A DNA stretch of 51,227 nt. It comes from an uncultured Litorivicinus sp. Lineage in GTDB: Bacteria; Pseudomonadota; Gammaproteobacteria; Pseudomonadales; Litorivicinaceae. The stretch covers positions 1-51,227 of the forward strand of contig CACJLQ010000011.1 of the NCBI GenBank assembly GCA_902594275.1, read 5' to 3'. The notes beneath the pieces were generated by a model. The model saw only the letters and a list, made by a program, of their open reading frames with translations. It searched no databases and had not been told where the DNA came from. The position numbers were made by a program, and so were the translations under genes. Each line of letters begins with the position of its first letter. Position 1 is the first letter of the stretch. Shown here piece by piece: positions 8,196 through 17,622 of the stretch.

Positions 8196-9515
8196 ATGGA
8201 ACGGTTAACGATCGGAATCCTGGCCTTCCCAATTTTATTCGCATTACTCGTGATCAGGGTACCAATTGGTCTTGCGATGCTTACCGTTGGGGCTTTAGGA
8301 ACGGCTGCCATCGCTGGCTGGTTACCGCTATTTTCCCAAATGAAAACCAACGCCTGGCATTTGTTCTCCAACTACTCTTTATCAGTGATACCGCTGTTTC
8401 TTTTAATGGGAAATTTCGCGACGAAAGCTGGCATGAGTGAATCATTATTTAAATGTGCAAGCGCGTTCCTGGGCCACCGGAAAGGAGGAGTCGCGATGGC
8501 CGCTATCGGAGGTTGTGCCAGTTTTGGCGCAATTTGCGGCTCATCTTTAGCCACTGCTGCAACCATGGGAAAAGTTGCGCTACCGGAACTACGGCGCTTG
8601 GGCTATTCCCCAGCCCTTAGCACGGGCGCTCTCGCTGCAGGTGGCACGCTAGGAATATTGATCCCGCCCTCAGTAATCCTCATTATCTTTGCCATTCTTA
8701 CCGAACAAAATATCGCAAAACTGTTTCTGGCAGCATTTGTTCCCGGTGCAATGGCCGCAATTGGTTATATGCTCGCGGTCGCAATCTATGTCCGAATTCT
8801 TCCAGACGCTGGACCTGCCTCAATCAGGATCAACTGGCGAGAGCGATTGAAGCTATCTCTATCAATTTGGCATGTCCTTCTAATTTTCATCACAATGATT
8901 AGTGGAATTTACTTAGGGTGGTTTACCCCGACAGAAGGTGCAGCTATTGGCGCTTTTGGCACCGGGCTGGTTGCCTCATTCCAGAAAGAATTTAATTTCG
9001 CGAAGCTGTTGGAAGTTATTGAAAGCACTGCCCTGACTTCGGCAATGATTTTCCTGGTTTTACTGGGGGCTGAATTCTTCAACTCACTGATCGCACTTTC
9101 TCAACTACCAATATTTTTAGTAGATCTCGTTACTGCGGCAAACATCGAGCCAATCTATATCTTGATATTAATTCTATTTTTATATTTGGTTCTCGGATGT
9201 TTGATGGACAGCCTAGCGATGATCTTACTCACGATACCCATTTTTTTTCCGCTCATAATGACCCTTGATTTTGGACTAACTGGAGAGGAGACAGCAATTT
9301 GGTTCGGGATACTAACCCTGATCGTAGTCGAAGTTGGGCTGATCACACCACCGGTTGGTCTCAACGTTTTTATTATCAATAAAATGGCGGGCGATATTCC
9401 CATATCGCAGACGTTTAAGGGTGTGCTTCCGTTTCTTGCAAGCGATCTCATTCGGGTATCGATACTGCTTCTATTTCCGTCGATAACGCTTTTCCTAATC
9501 AGATTGTTTCCTTAG
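8196..9515 (+). CDS. dctM: TRAP transporter large permease, DctM family
   Basis: The 439-residue polytopic protein matches DctM in length and motifs. These include LFLLMGNFATKAGMS near residue 65, GGCASFGAICGSSLATAATMG near 105, and GGTLGILIPPSVILIIFAILTEQ near 148, the scaffold and transport-loop motif of the family. A repeated inverted topology is suggested by VEVGLITPPVGLNVFIIN near 382. It carries out sodium-coupled import of the substrate delivered by DctP. There is no recognisable terminator after its stop, and the next gene begins 78 bases later, so read-through into the ring-cleavage genes is possible. That would link this transporter to their aromatic substrate. Confidence 0.92.
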   Translation: MERLTIGILAFPILFALLVIRVPIGLAMLTVGALGTAAIAGWLPLFSQMKTNAWHLFSNYSLSVIPLFLLMGNFATKAGMSESLFKCASAFLGHRKGGVAMAAIGGCASFGAICGSSLATAATMGKVALPELRRLGYSPALSTGALAAGGTLGILIPPSVILIIFAILTEQNIAKLFLAAFVPGAMAAIGYMLAVAIYVRILPDAGPASIRINWRERLKLSLSIWHVLLIFITMISGIYLGWFTPTEGAAIGAFGTGLVASFQKEFNFAKLLEVIESTALTSAMIFLVLLGAEFFNSLIALSQLPIFLVDLVTAANIEPIYILILILFLYLVLGCLMDSLAMILLTIPIFFPLIMTLDFGLTGEETAIWFGILTLIVVEVGLITPPVGLNVFIINKMAGDIPISQTFKGVLPFLASDLIRVSILLLFPSITLFLIRLFP

Positions 9516-9593
9516 AAAGCAATTTCCTGTTCGAACAAACATGGTACTTTCTCCTCGATACATATGGCTTTTTAAAGTTCAAATCCAAAACGT

Positions 9594-10556
9594 ATGATCA
9601 AAGCGCTAAGTTATATCGGAATCAAATCGACCCTCAGGGATGAGTGGGCCGCATTTGCCACGAAAATGCTAGGCATGCAGCTCATCGACAAGGGCGGCGA
9701 CACCTCGATCTTTCGCATGGATAACCAAGCGCAACGTTTGTTCGTATCTGAAGAAAAGGACGAATCGATTGCATGTATCGGATGGGAGGTCGAGACAAAA
9801 GCTAGTCTAGGAGCCTTCGCTAGTCACCTCGAGGCGAATGGGATTGAGGTTTTCCATGGATCTCAAAGCCTGACGTCACAACGCCAGGTCGCAGACCTTC
9901 TCTGGTTTATTGACCCGGCTGGATTTCGTGTCGAATTAGTTTGGAAACCAGAAGAAACACTGGAACAGTTTGTACCAGGTCGACCCATCGAGGGATTCAA
10001 GACTGGACCGCTTGGGATGGGTCATGCAGTGCTCTATGTCGCGAATATCGATCAAATGGTTATTTTTTACCGTGACCTTCTAGGATTCCAGCTGAGTGAT
10101 TACGGAAAAAACCCAATCCCATTATATTTTTTTCACGTAAACGAGCGTCACCATAGCCTCGCGTTTGTCGGTTCTAAAACGAGCGGATTTCATCATTTCA
10201 TGATCGAATACCAGCACCTCGACGATGTGGGACAAGGATATGACTTGGCCCAAACTGGTCTTGCAGAAATCGCATATACCATCGGTCGTCACACAAACGA
10301 CCACATGATTAGCTACTACGCCCACTCCCCTTCGGGTTTCTTTGTTGAGAGTGGATGGGGTGGGCGGATTATTGACCCGAAAACGTGGGTGCCTCACGAA
10401 ATTATGCTTGGCCCCTCTTTCTGGGGACACGAGAGACTCTACCTACCAGAAAATGAGCGGAGTACATTTCGCGACAAGCGGCTAAAAATAGCCAAAGATG
10501 GTCAACGGGCGCCTTTGTTGGCCGATCGTCCGTGGCTGTTTCAGGAGCGAGACTAA
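9594..10556 (+). CDS. Type I (VOC) extradiol ring-cleavage dioxygenase
   Basis: The 320-residue protein has two vicinal-oxygen-chelate domains, residues about 1-125 and 138-270, like BphC and HsaC. The iron ligands are visible in the C-terminal domain: H144 in GMGHAVLYV, H201 in GFHHFMIEY and E252 in GFFVESGWG. H187 in ERHHSLAF and H233/Y242 fit the second-shell catalytic positions. It should cleave a substituted catechol next to the diol using Fe(II) and O2. The flavin hydroxylase starting 2 bases later probably makes that catechol, and the FAH-family hydrolase after it may process the product. The natural substrate is unknown. Confidence 0.82.
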   Translation: MIKALSYIGIKSTLRDEWAAFATKMLGMQLIDKGGDTSIFRMDNQAQRLFVSEEKDESIACIGWEVETKASLGAFASHLEANGIEVFHGSQSLTSQRQVADLLWFIDPAGFRVELVWKPEETLEQFVPGRPIEGFKTGPLGMGHAVLYVANIDQMVIFYRDLLGFQLSDYGKNPIPLYFFHVNERHHSLAFVGSKTSGFHHFMIEYQHLDDVGQGYDLAQTGLAEIAYTIGRHTNDHMISYYAHSPSGFFVESGWGGRIIDPKTWVPHEIMLGPSFWGHERLYLPENERSTFRDKRLKIAKDGQRAPLLADRPWLFQERD

Positions 10557-10558
10557 GC

Positions 10559-12067
10559 ATGAAAGTTTTTGACACGGCCATCATTGGCCTTGGTCCAACC
10601 GGCGCTACGCTTGCCAATTTACTGGCGATGCAGGGTCTATCAGTCCTCGTTTTAGAACGCGAGTCTCAGATCTACAATCTACCGCGGGCAGTTCATTTTG
10701 ATGATGAAATCATGCGGGTATTCCAGAACATTGGTATTGCCGATGAATTACTGCCACTGGTTCGGGTAAATCCAGGTATGAAGTTTGTTGATAGCGATAA
10801 TAATCTCCTGCTCGATTGGCCGAGACCACAGGAAATCACTCCGCAGGGTTGGAATGCGAGTTATCGACTACACCAGCCGGACCTCGAGCGATTGCTGCGA
10901 AAAAGGCTTGAGAGTTACGACAATGTCTTAGTGAAGACTGGTAGAAGGGTTGCTTCGATCGATCAGAATGGCACTAGCGTGGGCCTCTTGGCTCATTCAG
11001 TATCGACGGATACATCCGAAAAGTATCGAGCCCAATATGTAATCGGCTGCGATGGGGCCAATTCTCAGACCCGAACGATTATTCAGTCAGAACTTGACGA
11101 TTATGGGTTTCAGGAAAGGTGGCTCGTGATCGATCTAATCCTCAAAAAACCTAGGCCCGACCTGGGCGATCATTCGATCCAATTTTGTCTGCCAGACCGA
11201 CCAATGACCTACTGTCGGGGGCCAGGTAAACGGCGTCGATGGGAGATAACTCTGATGGATTCTGAGGATGATGAATATGTCACCAAGCCTGATCATATTT
11301 GGTCATTATTGAGGCCATGGATAACATCGGATGAGGCAGAACTTGAACGAAGAGCGGTATATACCTTCAAGTCCCAAGTTGCCAAAGAGTGGCGTCGTGG
11401 CCGAATATTTCTCGCCGGTGATGCGGCTCACGTGACGCCACCATTCTTAGGGCAGGGGATGTGTATCGGGATAAGGGACGCATTCAACTTGGCCTGGAAA
11501 TTAGGATCAGTAATCAACCAAGAGGCCGACTCTTCGCTGTTAGAAAGCTATGCGGATGAGCGGAGGCCCCACGCTCGCGCCTATGTCAAGATGGCCATCA
11601 AGATTGGTCAAATCATTCATTCGGTAAAAAGTAATAACGTTTTGACCGACGTCTCCGAGCATCAAACCGCGTCAGGGGCATTGCGATCAATTGCTCCAAA
11701 ACTGGGATCAAGTTCTCTTACAGCTACTCAACCCGACTCAAACACGAATGCTGAAGGTCGGCCCGCCCCACAGTTTCGTATCCAACCAGATAACCGTTTA
11801 CTAGATGATGTATCTGGTTACAGGCACGTAATCATTAGTGATACTCGACCTGTAGGACTGAAAGACGGTGTTTTCTGGATCAATCCAAGAAAACAACCGG
11901 AGGCATCCAGCCTACTTGAGGGTTTAGAGATCGCCGCTGCTTGGATCCGGCCCGATCGCTATATGGGTGCCGCCACCAAATCAATGCCAGAACTATACAA
12001 ACGTTTGCCTAAGTTTCTGAAAACAAATGAAGAATATGGAGATTATAATGAAACTAGCATCTCTTAA
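10559..12067 (+). CDS. FAD-dependent aromatic hydroxylase, MhpA-like
   Basis: From the ATG at 10559, with AGGAG upstream, the protein has 502 residues. It opens MKVFDTAIIGLGPTGATLAN with the GxGxxG FAD motif, has VIGCDGANSQTR (the DG motif) near residue 163 and RIFLAGDAAHVTPPFLGQGM near residue 281, the GD motif closing the FAD site. These mark a class A flavoprotein monooxygenase of the MhpA / 3-(3-hydroxyphenyl)propionate hydroxylase group. It would ortho-hydroxylate a phenolic acid with NAD(P)H and O2, making the catechol for the extradiol enzyme upstream. An earlier in-frame start inside the previous gene is less likely. Its end overlaps the FAH gene by 20 bases. Confidence 0.85.
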   Translation: MKVFDTAIIGLGPTGATLANLLAMQGLSVLVLERESQIYNLPRAVHFDDEIMRVFQNIGIADELLPLVRVNPGMKFVDSDNNLLLDWPRPQEITPQGWNASYRLHQPDLERLLRKRLESYDNVLVKTGRRVASIDQNGTSVGLLAHSVSTDTSEKYRAQYVIGCDGANSQTRTIIQSELDDYGFQERWLVIDLILKKPRPDLGDHSIQFCLPDRPMTYCRGPGKRRRWEITLMDSEDDEYVTKPDHIWSLLRPWITSDEAELERRAVYTFKSQVAKEWRRGRIFLAGDAAHVTPPFLGQGMCIGIRDAFNLAWKLGSVINQEADSSLLESYADERRPHARAYVKMAIKIGQIIHSVKSNNVLTDVSEHQTASGALRSIAPKLGSSSLTATQPDSNTNAEGRPAPQFRIQPDNRLLDDVSGYRHVIISDTRPVGLKDGVFWINPRKQPEASSLLEGLEIAAAWIRPDRYMGAATKSMPELYKRLPKFLKTNEEYGDYNETSIS

Positions 12068-13028
12068 ATCAGATGATCGCGATGGAGCCCTAGTGATCGT
12101 CTCTCGCGACCTAACATCCATGTGTGACGCATCTTCTGTCAGTCCCACTCTACGTCATGCTATCGAGCACTGGACCAACAGTTTTCCGCTATTGACGAAA
12201 CTCGCTGGCGATTTGGAGGACGGCATCCTCCAAACAGAGCCATACGATCCAACGCGATTATCGAGCCCACTTCCCAGATCATTTCAATGGGCAGACGGTA
12301 GTGCCTATCTGAGCCACATGCGTTTGGTCCGGAAAGCAAGGGGAGCGGAGATGCCACCAAACTCAGAAATAGAGCCGTTACTGTACCAGGGGGGAAGCGA
12401 TTATTTTCTCGGACCAACCGACAACATTATTTGTCCTGACACTAGCTGGGGCCTAGATTTCGAAGGCGAAATCGCAATTATCACAGATGACGTTCCCATG
12501 GGCTGTTCTGTTTCAGAGGCGCCTGGCCATATCAAGTTAGTGATGTTGTGCAACGACATTTCCCTCAGACTCATTATGAAACCCGAGTTGGCGAAAGGAT
12601 TCGGTTTTTATCAGTCCAAACCAGCGAGCGCGTTTTCACCCGTCTGCGTAACACTCGACGAGCTCGGGGACCGTTGGGATACCGCCAAAATCAATCTTCC
12701 CTTAAGAACGACGTATAACGGTAAGACTTTCGGTACCGTGCATGCCGGCAAGGATTTAAATTTCGATTTCGCACAACTCATCGCGCACGCAGCGAAGACT
12801 CGCGAACTCCGGGCTGGAACAATTATTGGTTCCGGGACCGTCTCGAACACTAATTACAGCGAGGTTGGATCGTCGTGCTTGGCGGAGAAAAGGATGATTG
12901 AAACACTCGAGACGGGCCAACCAATTACACGTTTCATGGAGCCAGGGGATACGGTCCGCATCGAAATGATCGACGATGAGGGCAGATCGATTTTTGGCGC
13001 GATAGTTCAGACAGTTACCAGTGCTTAA
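12048..13028 (+). CDS. Fumarylacetoacetate hydrolase family protein
   Basis: With the ATG at 12048 (GGAG six bases before it) the protein has 326 residues and starts MKLASLKSDDRDGALVIVSR, the usual start of single-gene bacterial FAH proteins found with homogentisate genes. Metal-binding carboxylates are visible in WGLDFEGEIAIITDD near residue 140 and LCNDISLR near residue 169; KPASAFSPV and GSGTVSN complete the active site. FAH enzymes break a C-C bond in 1,3-diketo acids. In this operon, after a hydroxylase and an extradiol dioxygenase, it probably cleaves the ring-opened product, but there is no homogentisate or gentisate dioxygenase in the window to fix the substrate. Confidence 0.85.
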   Translation: MKLASLKSDDRDGALVIVSRDLTSMCDASSVSPTLRHAIEHWTNSFPLLTKLAGDLEDGILQTEPYDPTRLSSPLPRSFQWADGSAYLSHMRLVRKARGAEMPPNSEIEPLLYQGGSDYFLGPTDNIICPDTSWGLDFEGEIAIITDDVPMGCSVSEAPGHIKLVMLCNDISLRLIMKPELAKGFGFYQSKPASAFSPVCVTLDELGDRWDTAKINLPLRTTYNGKTFGTVHAGKDLNFDFAQLIAHAAKTRELRAGTIIGSGTVSNTNYSEVGSSCLAEKRMIETLETGQPITRFMEPGDTVRIEMIDDEGRSIFGAIVQTVTSA

Positions 13029-13073
13029 GAGCACATCGATACGGAGGTTACGCTTACTATCTGCAATCTAGGG

Positions 13074-13094
13074 TCGGTTATGCCAACCGATTTT
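13074..13094 (+). terminator. Probable intrinsic terminator after the FAH gene
   Basis: Stem TCGGTT (13074-13079) pairs with AACCGA (13085-13090) around a 5-base loop and is followed by TTTT. It lies 46 bases after the FAH stop and before the MFS gene. The stem is short (6 bp), so it may be weak. Confidence 0.5.
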
Positions 13095-13125
13095 AACCGA
13101 CTCACTCTAAAAATTTGGAATCTCT

Positions 13126-14319
13126 TTGACCGTCACATATCCTGAAAAGCAGCAATGGACGATTACTGCGACTACCGTCGCCTGTGGTGCTGTATGTGGC
13201 GTCCATATTGCCAAACTCGGCCCATCCATGCCCTCAATTATGGATAATTTCGGTATATCGCTCACGGAGGCTGGGATACTCGCATCAACCTTCACACTGC
13301 TCACTATTTTTACTGGTGTCTTTGTGGGTAATGCGATGTCTAGTGTGGGGGTTAAAAGATTAATCTGTATCGCAATGCTCCTCTCGCTAATTGGGAGCCT
13401 AATGCCGCTAACAATCGATCGCTACAATGGTCTTGTGTTGGGGCGAGCGCTCGAGGGTATTGGACTAATTATAATGATGATCGCTGGGCCGACCGCGGTC
13501 TCCCTATTCACCCAAGACACAACCAGGGCAAAGCACACCGGCTTCTGGTCAGCCTTTATGCCAATAGGCACCGCACTGAGCTTTATTGTAGCGCCATTGA
13601 CTTTGTCTGTCGGCGGGTGGCAGAGCCTTTGGTTTTTTTCCGTTCTCGTCTCACTTGTCGCGCTGCTAGCGGCCTGGGTTTGGATCCCTGGTGACTTAAA
13701 CCAACCATCACTGGGACTCGATCGCAGTCTCCTCAAGAAAACCCTAAACACAACCACACTGATTTGGATTGGTTGTGTCTTCGCAATGCACTCACTAGTT
13801 TTCCATATTATCCTACAATTCATCCCCATCTACGGCACAACATCACTCGGATCATCCTTCTCTACCGTTTCGTATGTTGTCGCTGGGTATTGCCTTCTCA
13901 ACGTTTGTGGTAATTTTTTGGCTGGTCAGGCGCTCTACCGAGGGATGCGACCCTATCGGTTGATGTCTATCCATTTCATGGCCGTTCCTCTTCTAGCTAC
14001 CGCAATATTTTTCCCGGATGTACCCGACCCTATACGATTCATAGCCCTGATTATTGGGGCTTTTTTCACAAGCCTCACTCCATCAGCTGCCTTCACGCTC
14101 ATCGCCAAACTGGCCAAAAAAAAATCAGAAATACCTGCCTTTAATGGTCTGATGCTCCAGGTTCAGGGTGCCGGTATTTTATTTGGTCCTTCCATTACAG
14201 GTTGGGCTGTGGAGACCTATGAGTCTTGGACTGCAGCCGGCTTCGTTTTAATATGTGCATCGCTATTGGTTTTATTGATTATAAATTTAAAAATAAAGTC
14301 GGTTGACCTATCAATCTAG
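13126..14319 (+). CDS. Major facilitator superfamily transporter
   Basis: The 397-residue protein is hydrophobic throughout, with about 12 predicted helices and the MFS loop after the first pair, GNAMSSVGVKRLICIAM near residue 66, a degenerate form of the RxxxG/RR motif. The best start is TTG at 13126; no ATG gives a plausible N-terminal helix. It would be a single-component proton-coupled carrier in the inner membrane. It lies between the ring-cleavage operon and a TauD-type dioxygenase with 12 bases to the latter, so it may carry that enzyme's substrate. The family is too broad to name a ligand. Confidence 0.75.
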   Translation: MTVTYPEKQQWTITATTVACGAVCGVHIAKLGPSMPSIMDNFGISLTEAGILASTFTLLTIFTGVFVGNAMSSVGVKRLICIAMLLSLIGSLMPLTIDRYNGLVLGRALEGIGLIIMMIAGPTAVSLFTQDTTRAKHTGFWSAFMPIGTALSFIVAPLTLSVGGWQSLWFFSVLVSLVALLAAWVWIPGDLNQPSLGLDRSLLKKTLNTTTLIWIGCVFAMHSLVFHIILQFIPIYGTTSLGSSFSTVSYVVAGYCLLNVCGNFLAGQALYRGMRPYRLMSIHFMAVPLLATAIFFPDVPDPIRFIALIIGAFFTSLTPSAAFTLIAKLAKKKSEIPAFNGLMLQVQGAGILFGPSITGWAVETYESWTAAGFVLICASLLVLLIINLKIKSVDLSI

Positions 14320-14331
14320 GCGGGCATTACG

Positions 14332-15252
14332 ATGAATCTCATTGACCAGCAACAGCCATATCGGAACACACCATTCGAAGGTACCCATATCCAGACCAAG
14401 CCTTTGGCAGCCGCCATGGGTGGTGAGGTGCTCGATGTTCAGATAGCTGACCTGAACGATAAGCACTTTTCCGAAATCGAAAAAGCGTTGCACCATCACA
14501 AAATGATATTCTTTCGAGAGCAATCGTTGTCGCTTACTGATCAAGAACTTTTCACTCGTCGTTTTGGTGAATTCGGGACCGATGCATACACCACTGGGAT
14601 GCCTAACCATCCCGATATCCAGCCGGTAGTAAAAGAAGCAGATACCAAGTCAAAAATGGTATTTGGTGGTGGGTGGCACACCGATTCACCGTTTCTTGAA
14701 TGTCCACCCTCAGTAAGTATCCTTCATGGAGTAGAAATACCTCCCTATGGTGGTGACACCATCTGGTACAACTCCGTACTTGCCTACGAGAGCCTGTCCG
14801 AGATCATGAAGTCTATTCTTGCTCCTTTGCGGGTTCATATGTCTGCAAAAAATGTCATTAACTCGATGCGTAGAGTGGCCCAGGAATTGAAATCAAATTC
14901 AACCATGAGCGATATGAAGCTTGATCTTGATGTTCAATCAATGCTTGATGGGTCATATCACCCTTTAATCCGAAAGCATCCCGTTTCTGGTGAGGTGTCG
15001 CTATACTGTGATGCGGTTTATGCGGTTGGTCTCCAAGGAATGACAGACAGGGAGTCAAGACCATTGCTCGAGTTCCTCGTTACTCACCTGACCCAAGAAA
15101 TCTTTAGCTGTCGCTTAAGATGGGAGCCTCATACAGTCGCCGTCTGGGATAACCGTATTTGCCTGCATCGAGCATTTAACGATTACGACGGATATCGAAG
15201 AGAAATGCATCGGACAACGGTCAAAGGAGAGACACCCATCGCTGCATTCTGA
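14332..15252 (+). CDS. TauD/TfdA-family 2-oxoglutarate dioxygenase
   Basis: The 306-residue protein carries the Fe(II)/2-oxoglutarate facial triad: His and Asp in GGGWHTDSPF near residue 119 and the distal His in WDNRICLHRAF near residue 278, followed by MHRTTVKG whose Arg binds 2-oxoglutarate. The flanking PYGGDTIWYNS segment is typical of the TauD/TfdA family. Members hydroxylate next to sulfonates, ethers or carboxylates, so this one could oxidise an alkyl or aryloxy side chain. It starts 12 bases after the MFS gene and runs convergently toward the class II aldolase. Its substrate cannot be read from sequence. Confidence 0.85.
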   Translation: MNLIDQQQPYRNTPFEGTHIQTKPLAAAMGGEVLDVQIADLNDKHFSEIEKALHHHKMIFFREQSLSLTDQELFTRRFGEFGTDAYTTGMPNHPDIQPVVKEADTKSKMVFGGGWHTDSPFLECPPSVSILHGVEIPPYGGDTIWYNSVLAYESLSEIMKSILAPLRVHMSAKNVINSMRRVAQELKSNSTMSDMKLDLDVQSMLDGSYHPLIRKHPVSGEVSLYCDAVYAVGLQGMTDRESRPLLEFLVTHLTQEIFSCRLRWEPHTVAVWDNRICLHRAFNDYDGYRREMHRTTVKGETPIAAF

Positions 15253-15315
15253 AGATATAACACTCAGTGAGTAATCGCTTCGAAACCCCCATAAAAGTAA
15301 GAAAACTGACCAAAT

Positions 15316-16119
15316 TTAATGTTTCCATGACGGATCACTTCGATCGACCAGCCTCACTAAAGCTGGCCATTCAGGATGTCTGACCTTCGCACCAGCTTGA
15401 GCCAGCCCTCCCTCGAACTGTTCGCGTGTCTTGATCATGACATCCTCTCGGATATAGTTGATCTGACCCGCGGCCATGACCCTGAGCTGTACCTCGGCAT
15501 TACGGATAAAGGCCTGATGCCTGCTCAAGGCCCACGCGCAATTTTCACCGGCCGTCAACAATCCATGGTTCCTCAATACCAACGTATGGTTTTTCTCTCC
15601 CAAGGCCTTGGCGACTAATGGACTCTCCGATCCATCAAGCACGATCCCCTCGTAATCATGGTAGCCCACCCGCTCGAAGAACTGGCATCCCTCCTGGGTA
15701 AGCGGAATGACCTCATGATCCAGTGCACAAATAGACTGTGACATAGGCTCATGAGTGTGCAGCACACAGTGCAAATCGTCACGACTACGGTGTACAGCAG
15801 AGTGGATAACATAACCAGCCTGATTCACTGGCCACTCAGATTTTGAAACTGGATTACCTTCTATATCTATCCTAATAAGATCTGATGCACTGATTTCCTC
15901 GTACCTCATCCCAAAAGGATTAATCAAGAAATGTGATGTTTCTGGAATACGCAGGGTGATGTGGTTATAGACCACAGAAGTCCATCCATAATACGCAACA
16001 ATTCGATAGCACGCCGCCAATTCGAGTCGGGCTTCCCACTCAAGCGGATCCATCCCCTTTGGCGCCGATGGAACAACTACCTCAAATCGATCCGACATAC
16101 TCTGTGTATATGCATTCAT
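15316..16119 (-). CDS. Class II aldolase/adducin family protein
   Basis: The 267-residue protein has the zinc histidines of class II aldolases: CVLHTHEPMSQ near residue 120 and LRNHGLLTAG near residue 182, plus the RIPETSHFLINPFG substrate-loop segment near residue 55. Family members include fuculose-phosphate aldolase, ribulose-phosphate epimerase and several decarboxylases of aromatic or keto acids. It begins 14 bases after pobA, and its strong AGGAGGGG ribosome site overlaps the pobA stop, so the two are co-transcribed. That suggests a role in hydroxybenzoate metabolism, but the actual reaction is unknown. Confidence 0.8.
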   Translation of the reverse strand: MNAYTQSMSDRFEVVVPSAPKGMDPLEWEARLELAACYRIVAYYGWTSVVYNHITLRIPETSHFLINPFGMRYEEISASDLIRIDIEGNPVSKSEWPVNQAGYVIHSAVHRSRDDLHCVLHTHEPMSQSICALDHEVIPLTQEGCQFFERVGYHDYEGIVLDGSESPLVAKALGEKNHTLVLRNHGLLTAGENCAWALSRHQAFIRNAEVQLRVMAAGQINYIREDVMIKTREQFEGGLAQAGAKVRHPEWPALVRLVDRSDPSWKH

Positions 16120-16133
16120 CGCAGCATCCCCTC

Positions 16134-17312
16134 CTAATAGGGCAACCCAACATAATTTGTTGCAAGTACTCTTTGATAATCCTCAGATTGGCATAAATAC
16201 TTAAATTCGGCTCGTCTCAAGCGCTCGGCGAATCCGTCCTCATTATCAAATCGATGTAAAAGTGAAGTCATCCACCAGCTAAAGCGCTCAGATTTCCAGA
16301 TCCGATCCAGAGCGCGGTCAGAGTACTCTTTCAACAGCTGCTCATTTTTATCTTTAAAGAATGTAATAAAACCCTTCGACAAGTAATAAACATCTGAAAA
16401 CGCAAGATTCAATCCCTTAGCACCTGTCGGTGGAACAATATGACCAGCATCACCCGCAATGAAAAGCCGCCCAAAAGAAAGTGGCTCGCAGACAAAACTA
16501 CGAAGAGGAGCAATTGATTTTTCAAGCGACGGACCCGTCTCCAGATTATTAGCGATTGTCGATGGTATTTGACGCTTCAGGGTATCCCAAAAACGATCAT
16601 CCGACCATTGCTCAACGGAATCTCCGGCAGGACATTGCACATAATAGCGACTCAAACACTCGTTCCTCATTGAACAGAGCGAAAAACCATCTTCATGACT
16701 CGCGTAAATAAGTTCATGGTCAGCGGGTTTCGTTTCAGATAAAACACCCAACCAGCCAAATGGATAAACCCGCTCATATTCATTCTTTTTATCCGCTGGA
16801 ATCGCCTGACGCGAAATTCCTTTGAACCCGTCGCAGCCAGCAATGAACTTTGGATGTATCTCAAAATCTTCATTCCCATGAGAGCCAATAATTTTAACCT
16901 GATCCGAATCAAGGTTGTGTATTTTCGCATCAGTAACAGAATCCAGAATCCTGATTCCATTTCCGGAAACCGACGCAAATAAATCCTTGGTAACCTCGGT
17001 CTGCCCATAGATCGTTACATGTTTACCAGTCAGCTTCTCTATATCAATACGGAGCTCATCGTCCCCATAAGTGATTCGGAAGCCACTGTGTCTTTGACCC
17101 TCTCGCAAGACACGATCACCGAGCCCAGCATTCTGCATTAAGTTAACGCTGCCTTCCTCCAAAACACCTGCTCGTATTCGCTCCAACACGTGCTGCATTG
17201 GCTGCCGCTCGATGATTACTGAGCGGATTCCCTCGAGGAGTAATAATCTCGACAGCATTAGGCCAGATGGTCCGCCTCCAAGGATCGCAACGTCTGTCTG
17301 GTATTTGGTCAT
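16134..17312 (-). CDS. pobA: 4-hydroxybenzoate 3-monooxygenase
   Basis: This 392-residue flavoprotein matches PobA in length and motifs: AILGGGPSGLMLSRLL at the N-terminus for FAD, ERIRAGVLEEGSV near residue 44 (the PobA-specific segment after the FAD loop), AGCDGFKGISR near residue 158 and RLFIAGDAGHIVPPTGAKG near residue 281. PobA hydroxylates 4-hydroxybenzoate to protocatechuate with NAD(P)H and O2, feeding the lig operon at the left end of the window. An AAGGG ribosome site precedes the ATG. It heads a two-gene unit with the class II aldolase. Confidence 0.95.
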   Translation of the reverse strand: MTKYQTDVAILGGGPSGLMLSRLLLLEGIRSVIIERQPMQHVLERIRAGVLEEGSVNLMQNAGLGDRVLREGQRHSGFRITYGDDELRIDIEKLTGKHVTIYGQTEVTKDLFASVSGNGIRILDSVTDAKIHNLDSDQVKIIGSHGNEDFEIHPKFIAGCDGFKGISRQAIPADKKNEYERVYPFGWLGVLSETKPADHELIYASHEDGFSLCSMRNECLSRYYVQCPAGDSVEQWSDDRFWDTLKRQIPSTIANNLETGPSLEKSIAPLRSFVCEPLSFGRLFIAGDAGHIVPPTGAKGLNLAFSDVYYLSKGFITFFKDKNEQLLKEYSDRALDRIWKSERFSWWMTSLLHRFDNEDGFAERLRRAEFKYLCQSEDYQRVLATNYVGLPY

Positions 17313-17622
17313 AACACCCTTGCCATAGCTCGCATACGCAACTAATAACTCGAAACAATAACCTAAACTTGACTAACATCGGTACCAAGATTAGTTCGAG
17401 TAGAGTCGCCTCAGTAGAACGTTAATATAATCATCTAAAACATCAAAAACTGAACACATTACCGTGCTTACAGCCCAACTTTCAAAGGGTATATTTTAAC
17501 GTATATCAATAGTTTATTAATCCCAAGAAGACGAAGCATCCGAGCAGCTTCGTCACTGCCATACCGAACCCCATCGTCGATATTTTTTGGCCTGTCAATC
17601 TCATTCAAGAATATCTTACCGC
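17313..17622. other. Intergenic region upstream of pobA
   Basis: This 310-base gap must contain the pobA promoter. It is AT-rich, and I see no convincing open frame in it. The only clear structure is the hairpin at 17530-17554. No PobR-like regulator gene is adjacent. Confidence 0.5.
17530..17554 (-). terminator. Hairpin, possible terminator of the aldehyde dehydrogenase gene
   Basis: Perfect 8-bp stem GACGAAGC (17530-17537) with GCTTCGTC (17547-17554) and a 9-base loop, about 70 bases past the ALDH stop. On the minus strand it is followed by TTCTTGGGA, a poor T-run, so termination is only likely, not certain. Confidence 0.4.
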
